NCBI GenBank assembly: GCA_022410635.1 | Contig: JAJVDF010000029.1 | Coordinates: 1,791,473 to 1,855,472, forward strand | Direction of reading: 5' to 3' | Length of the DNA stretch: 64,000 bases | Source: Tretioscincus oriximinensis | Taxonomy: Eukaryota > Chordata > Lepidosauria > Squamata > Gymnophthalmidae | Shown here: positions 56,871-64,000 of the stretch, piece after piece | How the letters are laid out: every line of letters begins with the position of its first letter | Numbering within the stretch: the first letter of the stretch is position 1 | Notes under the pieces: model-generated | Seen by the model: the letters and a program-made list of their open reading frames with translations, nothing else | The model's database searches: none | What the model was told of the DNA's origin: nothing | Position numbers and translations under genes: made by a program

Positions 56871-57234
56871 GAACCTCCTTCTTGCTTTTTTCTGCTTCCC
56901 TGCTGATGCTGAATTCTGCCTGTCTGAAGAGGGGAGGAGGAATTAGGGAAAGAACAAATCTTCCTCCATCAAGAACTCCACATCACAGCCACTTATTCTA
57001 CTGGTGCTGGTGCCTGGGGAAGGGAGGGAACTGCCCTTTGGGGCTCTTTCCATCCTTGGCTTGATCCCTCCCCTCTCCCTCAGTACCAAGGAGGAGGATC
57101 TCCAGCCTAGCCCAGATGACAAAGGAGAAGACAAGCTCTGAGGGTGACATTTAAAACTTTTTTACCTCCCACCCCCCACCCCCCAAGCAGGTTTATCCAA
57201 GCCAGGGCAGCCTCCCCTTACCTTTTTCATGAAT
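56871..57234. other. GC-richer unassigned DNA
   Basis: Polypurine and polypyrimidine patches and a C-rich CCACCCCCCACCCCCC tract at 57,169-57,184. No exon recognised. Confidence 0.45.
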
Positions 57235-57535
57235 GCCTGGAACAAGCTTGGCCATCCACATTCATGGGCTGCCATAGTCTACACTAGCATGTGGATTACA
57301 GGCTCCCATACTGAGATCCAGCCCAAATTAAAGCTCACTGGGGAAAAGACCTTAAAATCANCTAAAGTCCTGATCCCACTGAGCCTTATTCCGGACTGTA
57401 TCTCAGTACAGATCTTGGCCATCCACACATGCTATTGTAGGCTATGGCAGCCCCATGGGTCTGCTAAAGTCCACCCTTGCATGAGGATGGCAGGCTCCAA
57501 TTTTGAGGTCCAGCCATGAATCTTTATAGGGGANA
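57235..57535. mobile_element. fold-back DNA repeat, family F2, with internal duplication
   Basis: 57,370-57,425 (CCTGATCCCACTGAGCCTTA, then GATCTTGGCCATCC) matches the left arm of 5,682-5,794. Two related half-units, 57,248-57,326 and 57,414-57,516, each run from CTTGGCCATCCACA to GAGGTCCAGCC or GAGATCCAGCC. This suggests a duplicated or nested element. Boundaries uncertain. Confidence 0.5.
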
Positions 57536-58149
57536 GCCAGGGTCTTAAATCAACAAGGTCTGAAAGCTTTGTCTGGTTATGTATGAATGGTAGTGATACT
57601 ACAAATTGTCTTTTTATATACTGGAGATTCTTATATTTATATGAGATGTTCATTTTATATTGATATACATATTAAATAACTGATGGATTTATAGTTTGAG
57701 GTTTTTTAAAGAGTTTTTAATTTTTTTTTGTGGCTGCTTTCTAAGGCAATTGTGTTTGTTTTTCTGTTGTGTTATACTTCTGGTTTTTCTTTTGAGTTGG
57801 GTTGGTTGTTTAACAATAACAAATGACCAGCTTCCAGTATTTCATCTTCTGGTAGGATCTTTATTTTCAGCTTTATGGGTGTCAGTTGTCTTTTTGCTGC
57901 TTTTCTGTGCTATTTTTTCATGATGACAAGAACCTATTTAAAAGCTTGAACATGTCCCTTAGCTGTTATTTTCATAAATCCCAGGGGAGGAAATATCTAT
58001 TATATCTTTCACTTGACTTTGGTATAAGACTTGCATCTTATTTTCAATATTAATTCAAACACCTATGGGACTTGATGCCACTGAAGGTGTGACTTCTGAG
58101 CATTCTTACTTAAAAGAAGGACAAGCCTGACTAATCAAATCAGTTTCCT
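57536..58149. other. unassigned noncoding DNA
   Basis: T-rich with a plus frame at 57,696-57,923 (hydrophobic because of T-rich codons). Not considered a gene. Confidence 0.5.
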
Positions 58150-58330
58150 GGTTCAGCAAATTACTAGACAGCCATTATTAGACCGCAGTCCCATCCACAA
58201 ATTAATAGACATCATTTCTCATTCTGCCAGTCAATTGGCATGAAGTAAAACAGAATTATTTCCTCCTCTTCCTTAACCTAATTGTATCACCTTAAGTGGC
58301 GAGAGTCATATGGGCAAGAAGACTCTGAAC
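58150..58330. other. possible conserved noncoding element
   Basis: ACAAATTAATAGACATC, GCCAGTCAATTGGCATG and CCTAATTGTATCACCTTAAG in unique-looking sequence. No frame or repeat. Judged by texture only. Confidence 0.25.
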
Positions 58331-58689
58331 TTACAGCCACTAAGAAAATCATTTCACCATCAAAGTGGCTGTTCACTTTGAATTCTGGATGGTGAACTTT
58401 GAAAACAACAGAGATTTTTCCATATAGATCAGCCATTCAAACATTCAGAGAGATTGTAGACAGAGGATGAACTAGGAGTCAGAGAGATATTCGGTATCTT
58501 GTCTTGTGCAAGCATAAACATTATTAAAAGTTTAAACCATGGAGCTACACCTGGCTTTAAACACCTTAGTTAATAATACCTTAATTTGATCTGAATTACC
58601 TGCAGCCACATTCATTTGCATCAAACGACATGCTTGCTGAAAGAAGATACAATATATATGTAGAGAAGATTAATGTGGTCTGCCAAAGG
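58331..58689. other. unassigned noncoding DNA
   Basis: No recognisable element. Confidence 0.4.
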
Positions 58690-58790
58690 TTCATTTTAGA
58701 AAGCTGTTACAACACAGCTAATGTGGATTAGCACTAGTCCCATGCAAATAGTGAGGAATAAATAGTGTGAAATAAAACTTTCTAAGCCTC
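58690..58790 (+). repeat. dispersed repeat fragment, family F3
   Basis: ACAACACAGCTAATGTGGAT, then TAGCACTAGTCCC and GCAAATAGTGAGG parallels 20,655-20,750. Confidence 0.4.
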
Positions 58791-60984
58791 TGCTAACAGG
58801 GCCATAGAGTAGATTCTGCAGATGGAACAACAAAAGAAAAGTGATGGGTTTTGTTCAGGTTTCTGTGCATCTCTGTATATACCTGTCCATATACCTGCTG
58901 CTTTTCTCAAATTAAAGGTGCGTTGACACTCTCCCTCCCATTTTTCTGTACTGGGTGAATTGAGAGGTGGGCAGGCTATGCCTGAAGATCTTTTGTATAT
59001 TTTAAATTTCTGGTGCCCTGGTGTCACTAGATATCAATGTTGGTAGATATAATCTCGATAGTTCTGCTCCTTTGGTCTACAAAAGGCAAGCACAGATAGA
59101 AGTAGACTTGGGTTAGGAGAATTAGTGCTAAGAACTTTCTGCATTAACTGGTAATTCAGAATAAGAAGTTACAGTATGTAGTAGAAATTAATTTCATGGG
59201 ACAAGATCCAGATCAGATTTACATAATACAGATTCTTAGTGTAAATTTGCCCATTAAATTCACCAGGTGCTAAGTTAACTGATTAACGAGTTACTTTTAA
59301 ACTAGTTAAGGGAGTAATGAGTTTTTAATATTTTCCACTTTCAAAGAACAGCTCCCTAGTGCAAGCTGATTCTTAACAGTCAGATCTAAGGCCAAAAGCA
59401 ACAGGAATCAAAATGAACTTCAGAGCCTATTTATTTTAGAACTTACTACAGAAGACTAGCCATTTAGCAGGAATAAGCAACCTTCAAAACTCTAATCAGC
59501 TTACCCCAGAAGCAGAAACCAAGGGTCTTTCAGGTCATTATTTAAATGATTATTATCAGCCTCTTCTGATATCTGCAAACAGCTCCAACACTATGTCATA
59601 CCACTGGATTTAATATAGCATCTATATCCGCTTGAAGGATCAAACATCTGGTATGGGTTCTATTGGCACAGTTCTGAATTTAACATTTGGAGACTTGCTG
59701 TGCATCTGCAAGTAACAAAAGAAAATGGGAAAACAGAGCAGGTCCCCAGAACAATGATCTTGAATGGTGTTTATGAGAGATTTGGTGCTCCATTTCCTCT
59801 CTGATGCAGGGTACTGTGATCATTTCTTATATAAATGGCATTTTCTCTGCACTTTCTGAAGACCTCCAGATCACACTTGTTCAACCGAGGACTATTCTTG
59901 CAGAGTGTAACCCTGGNCTTCAGTTCCATCTGAAAACTTGCAATAGTGATAGAGGATCTCCCAGGAAGCTTCTAGATGAGAAGAAGAGCAAATATTTCTA
60001 TTATACCAGTACATTCCTGGAATGCCATCTGGGCAAAAATTTCAAGGAGGCATCTGAACCCTCATAGAGCATAAATCCCTCAATGTTTTAGCATCTAAAA
60101 AGATTGTCACTAGGCAATGGTTGCTCATAGACAATTTGCAAAATGGCAGTGAGGAAAAGGCAGGACAGTCATTTTTCCAAAACTGTACTAGATCAAAATC
60201 CTCTTTCAGGAAACTGAAAAGGAGCCTTCTGATCGGAGACTTCACCTTTCCTTAATGGCCCTGATCCGAAGTCACTGATGTTCCTTGGCCATCTTGTTTA
60301 AATCATTTCCCCTCCCCTTAAATCATTGTAAGAGTGCAATGGAACATATCTGGAATTTGGTCTTCAACCATGTTTTGCTATCCTGAAAAGGCTGGGGTAA
60401 AAGAAACTCCAACGAAAAGTGGGGGGTGAAAAGATGTATCCTTTTGAAGCACAGAAAGGGAGCATAAACTTGATGGCTTTAGGGAAATTTAAACACCAGC
60501 AAAATCGAGAGAGTAGAACGTCCAAGAAGCAGTCGTGTCAGAAAGGTGCCCCTTGTCGTTTATTATTTATTTATCAAATATCTATAGCTGAGATCCAGCA
60601 TCCTAGCTGGCAGCAAAGACTCTGCTTCAGACTAATTGAGCCTGGGGGCAGCAGCCCCTGGCTCTTCCACACATCCAGGAGTGGGAATAGTCTGGGTAGC
60701 AGCGGTGCCATCTATCAGTGATTGATATTCACTGGGTATTATGAAATACAAGAATGTCTTGTCCTATCAGTTTTGTTCTTTATTTCATTCAGGTTTTCGG
60801 AGTGGCCGTACGATGACGCCTTTTGCAGAGAGGTGCAAGGAACCCCACTGTGAGCAGTGATGAAATAATCTCAAGTTGCTGACTAGAGTGAAACTTGGCA
60901 GTGGAATGATAATTAGATTGCATGTTCATGCGGGGACCAGTACAGGGCCTTGATTTGCAAGCTTTCCCTGACTCTGGNGGGGTG
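58791..60984. other. unassigned noncoding DNA
   Basis: No gene, SINE or LINE recognised in 2.2 kb. The plus frame 60,419-60,721 (100 codons) shows no motif. Confidence 0.45.
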
Positions 60985-61255
60985 GGGGGGAAATAAAGGC
61001 CTCTGATGAGATTCAGCTACATTTTGAAGGAATTTCTTCAATATTTGTTTTATTTTTGTTGTTTTAATCTAGCAACTATAATATGAAGCGGCCCAGGACA
61101 CAATTACTGCTTCCATATGCCTGTTGGGCCATGCTAATTAGGGCTGGGAAAAGCTGGCTCTGCATAGTTGCTTAGGAGGCCTAGGCTTTAAGGAACAATG
61201 AACTTGGCCACATGAACTTCATGACTCAAGAGTTTTTCAGGCAAAAATGTATTAG
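60985..61255. other. possible conserved noncoding element
   Basis: GCGGCCCAGGACACAATTAC, TGCTTCCATATGCC and GGGCCATGCTAATTAGGGC lie in repeat-free sequence between an AT-rich spacer and the nested SINEs. Impression only. Confidence 0.25.
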
Positions 61256-61866
61256 GAGGAGAAGGAGAAGAAGAAGGAGGAGGAGGAGGAGAACTCAGTT
61301 TTTATATCCTGCTTTTCTCCCCTGAAGGGATTCAAAGCGGCTTACAAGGATATATTTTGCCTGAAGGCTTCCATTGCAGGCACGGATAGCTCAGTTGCTT
61401 AGGAATTCGCCTCTCAGCTGGGAGATCGGGTTTTGAAGCCCTGTGTGGGATGTGGGGAGGGGTGAGCACTTTCCACTAGCCTGTAGCTCTAGCCAACCCA
61501 GCTATTCGAAAGCAAGAATTGCAAGAAATTGCAATTGACTGCAAGTAGATACATGGGAACCACCAGAGCCTGGTGGGGAAGATAGAATGTGAGCCTTCGG
61601 GCAAAAATATCCGTGTAAGCTGCTTTGAGTCCCTTTGAAAGGTGAGAACCCAGTTCTTCTTCTTCTTCATTCTATCTTCCACACCAGGCTATGGTGGTTC
61701 CCGTTTATCTACTTGCTATCAGTTGCAATTTATTGCAATTCTTGCTTTTGAATATCTGGGTTGGCTAGGTTGGAAGGTGCTCACCCCTCCCCACGTCTGA
61801 CACAGGGCTTCGAAACCTAATCTTCCAACTGGGAGACCGTCTCCTAAGCAACTGAACCATTCATAC
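61256..61866 (-). mobile_element. SINE B, copy 4, interrupted by another SINE B
   Basis: The left piece 61,256-61,375 starts with a GGAGAAGGAGAAGAAGAAGG tail (complement of TTC/TCC) and runs to GAAGGCTTCCATT. The right piece 61,669-61,866 resumes at ATTCTATCTTCC and ends in the tRNA-like head (forward TCCTAAGCAACTGAACCATT). In uninterrupted copies CTTCCATT and CTATCTTCC are contiguous. Confidence 0.85.
61376..61668 (+). mobile_element. SINE B, copy 5, nested inside copy 4
   Basis: Complete plus-strand copy. Head GCAGGCACGGATAGCTCAGT; A box TAGCTCAGTTGCTTAGG; B-box region GGGTTTTGAAGCCC; body GTGAGCACTTTCCACTAGCC; tail TAAGCTGCTTTGAGTCCCTT, ending in TTCTTCTTCTTC. CATT flanks both sides (61,372-61,375 and 61,668-61,671), consistent with a short target-site duplication, though the TTC tail hides its exact length. 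It is younger than copy 4. Confidence 0.88.
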
Positions 61867-62221
61867 CTTAAGGAATGTACCAGGCAAAATTCACCCTAAA
61901 ATGGAGGATATCATACCCNCCAAACTGTGCCTTGCTCCAGCTTCTACCAAGCAAGTCATACAGTAGGTGCTGGAACATTCTACTCTGGATGACAAGCCTG
62001 GTACCATTTGGCCCATTGCCTGGCCGTTTACAGGCAAACTAATGAATATCCCTCAACATATAACTTCAGTGAGAGAACCTTTATTCCAAACAATTCCAAA
62101 GTGTGGAAAGAATGGGCCAGTCACAATGTGAGTAACTGCCGGAACGCTTTTCCTCACCCTGTACTATTTCTGGACTAAACAACTTTGGGTCATGAGTAGC
62201 TTCTACATCGTGCACCAAGGT
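61867..62221. other. unassigned noncoding DNA
   Basis: No recognisable element. Confidence 0.4.
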
Positions 62222-62492
62222 ACCCAGTGAAGAAGTTTTTAATGGATAACTTTAAGAGAGGATTAGACAGGTTAATGGACACAAGGGGTATAAATAACTA
62301 CTAGGATGGATATCTGGATGGAGTAACAGACAGTTTTACTGAAATACCATTTGCAAGGCATTAAGAATAGGTGCATATTTTGCCTTCTTCTATTCCAGAC
62401 TGCCCAGGTGCAATTGGTGGGTCTCTGTGTGAGACAGAATGCTGGACTAGATTCCGNCCTGATTGAGCAGGGCTCCTCTTATGTTCTTAATA
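62222..62492 (+). mobile_element. CR1-clade LINE 3' end (copy B family)
   Basis: TTTTTAATGGATAACTTTAA and GAGAGGATTAGACAGGTTAA cover the ORF2 end. The 3' UTR is GGATGGAGTAACAGACAG, then ACTGCCCAGGTGCAATTGGT, ending GCTCCTCTTATGTTCTTAA. It is the most complete 3' end of this family on the plus strand. Confidence 0.85.
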
Positions 62493-63284
62493 ACATGGGG
62501 TTGTTTCAGGAAACACAATAAGGATAAGTTATGCCCCAAGACCTAATCTAAACTGTTGGTAGACCTTTGTGAGAATAAATTAACAGGGTAAATAANTCAA
62601 TGGTAGAAATGGGGGAAGAAATGTGTTTCGTTTTCTTTAAGACGGAAATGTATAAAATTTGCAGTCCCTAAACCACTATGCAAAGTGGTGTTAGAAATAT
62701 ATGTTGCTACAAATCCTGTGATATATGCCTCGAACAAGAATATGTTGAGAGAGAAACACATGAAAATAAATAAAATTTTATTATAGTCAAACAGATTATC
62801 TAGAGAGACATATATTAGAGATAGTATATGCAAAACTCTACTATAATGGTAAAAAGTAATAAAATCGAGACTGTGGGGAATTTCTTGGATCAATATGCAC
62901 ATAAATCAAAATTATAAAATTACTTAATTAATTAATTAATTTCCAGTCTACATTACCTGATGGTTTTTAACTATGTCATAAATGTAACCTAAAAACATCA
63001 ATAAATTCAATAGAACAGTGTAAAACATAATTAAAATAAGATGAAGCTAAATGTCAAAGGTCTGAGTAAAGAGGTATGCTTTAAATCCGTAGTCCCCTAC
63101 TTTTTTTGCACCATGAATCAGTTTTATACGAGACCATTTTTCCACAGACAATCACATGGAAGCAATCATTTTTCAAAATAAAACTAAAACAGTTTAATTC
63201 TTTTCATGTGGTTCAGTACCAAGTGATCCATGGCCAGATCATCAGGTGCTGAAAATCATATAACTGTGGTGCCTGACACAGCAT
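62493..63284. other. AT-rich unassigned noncoding DNA
   Basis: A TTAATTAATTAATTAAT tract lies at 62,924-62,942. No gene recognised. Confidence 0.45.
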
Positions 63285-63425
63285 CCAAGTGGATGCTTCC
63301 AGGCATTGCTTATGTATTCGGTTTGGATATTATAGAATAAACTATGGATATTCTGGAATATCCNTGATTTATTGTGGAATATCCAAATATAGTGGAACAA
63401 GTAAGTGGCATCTAGATACAGTCAT
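63285..63425. mobile_element. fold-back DNA repeat, F1-like
   Basis: GTGGATGCTTCCAGGCATTG pairs loosely with CTAAGTGGCATCTAGATAC-type sequence at the other end. The inner GGATATTATAGAATAAAC pairs with GATTTATTGTGGAATATCC. It resembles 2,172-2,312 in layout. Confidence 0.45.
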
Positions 63426-64000
63426 TTTTTTATTGGAACTGGAAACTAGAAATTGAAGTATACTGAACTTTTAAGTTGGCAGCACGTGGCAATTCTAATA
63501 GTCTTAACCCATAATCTGATCTAGCATGACAGCTCTAATTTTCACGCAATTTAGTCTTATGGTTCTGAATTCTGTTGATGAACACTAATTGATCAGCCTC
63601 TTCTTTTTTGCAAGTCTTTCCACCAGTTACATCTCCTGTTCTTCCCCCCACTAAAATTGCAAAGCAATTGGTGGTCATTTCCAGTTTATTGTTCAGAATT
63701 GGCAGCTCATTGTTCCATAACTGAGTGCTGTTGTTTTTGCTTATTTTAAGAATTTCTGTTATTGAAAAGAAGCCCATGCTTTTTCACCAGCCAACNTCCC
63801 CAACCAATATTGTGCCCTTTTTTTTTCTAGATTTGCTACATTTACAANAGTTTGCTCATCAGAATCCTTTCTTGGAGACATTTGCGCTACAGTAGTGAGT
63901 GAATTTTTATCTTTTGCAGTTCTCATGAACATAATTAATTGTTTATCTTAGGCTACGTTCACACGACCAGCTAAAACCCAAAATAAATTTATATTCTGGA
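63426..64000. other. unassigned noncoding DNA to the window edge
   Basis: The last 50 bases (GGCTACGTTCACACGACCAG, then CCCAAAATAAATTTATATTC) look like the beginning of a DNA-transposon repeat cut by the window edge. No gene recognised. Confidence 0.35.

Noticed and set aside
61245..61315. Separate purine microsatellite
   Set aside because: It is the 3' tail of SINE B copy 4 on the minus strand, not an independent array.
61376..61460. tRNA gene
   Set aside because: A and B boxes are present, but the sequence is the head of SINE B, repeated several times, and does not fold to a full cloverleaf with a 3' acceptor end.
1..64000. CRISPR array, bacterial operon or phage
   Set aside because: No regularly spaced direct repeats with unique spacers, no dense coding, and eukaryotic retroelements throughout.

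Overview
This 64 kb window is AT-rich, repeat-laden intergenic or intronic DNA from a vertebrate, most likely a non-avian reptile and probably a squamate. The evidence is the mix of CR1-clade LINEs, two tRNA-derived SINE families ending in TTC runs, L2-like LINE tails ending in AAATAAAT runs, fold-back DNA transposons, and long GAA/TTC and GATA microsatellites. I found no host protein-coding exon, rRNA or functional tRNA gene, no operon-like layout and no CRISPR array. Every reading frame with recognisable homology belongs to a decayed retrotransposon.

Layout. 0-9 kb: fold-back elements, SINE A copies, a CR1 3' end (4.77-5.05 kb), a near-perfect Tc1/mariner-like hairpin element (6.92-7.00 kb) and the decayed C-terminus of another LINE (7.5-8.05 kb). 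9-15.8 kb: mostly unassigned, with a GATA-type array (11.57-11.91 kb) and a possible conserved noncoding segment near 15 kb. 15.86-17.7 kb: a 5'-truncated CR1 (copy A, minus). 19-30 kb: dispersed repeat fragments, including one repeat family (called R here) split by a SINE at 25.2-25.6 kb. 30-34 kb: an L2-like tail and SINE B. 34.65-37.84 kb: the largest element, a CR1-clade LINE (copy B, minus) with endonuclease and reverse transcriptase. It lies head-to-head with a third CR1 (copy C, plus, 38.2-39.2 kb). 39-53 kb: SINE A, an L2-like tail, a 300 bp pyrimidine array and long unassigned stretches. 53.2-53.8 kb: a 250 bp GAA array joined to a shared 75 bp unit and a SINE B. 54-64 kb: CR1 3' fragments, fold-back repeats, a SINE nested inside a SINE (61.26-61.87 kb) and more unassigned DNA.

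How the parts relate. The autonomous elements (CR1 A, B and C) are dead copies. All three have lost the first aspartate of the reverse-transcriptase FADD motif. The two SINE families have different 5' heads but share a 3' tail, which suggests a common LINE supplied their reverse transcription. The least-explained structure is a 75 bp unit found twice (42,121-42,195 and, inverted, 53,511-53,587), each time directly followed by a long TTC-rich array. It is the best candidate here for an undescribed repeat module. I did not see a convincing new biological system beyond this. All family names come from recognition by eye, without a database search.
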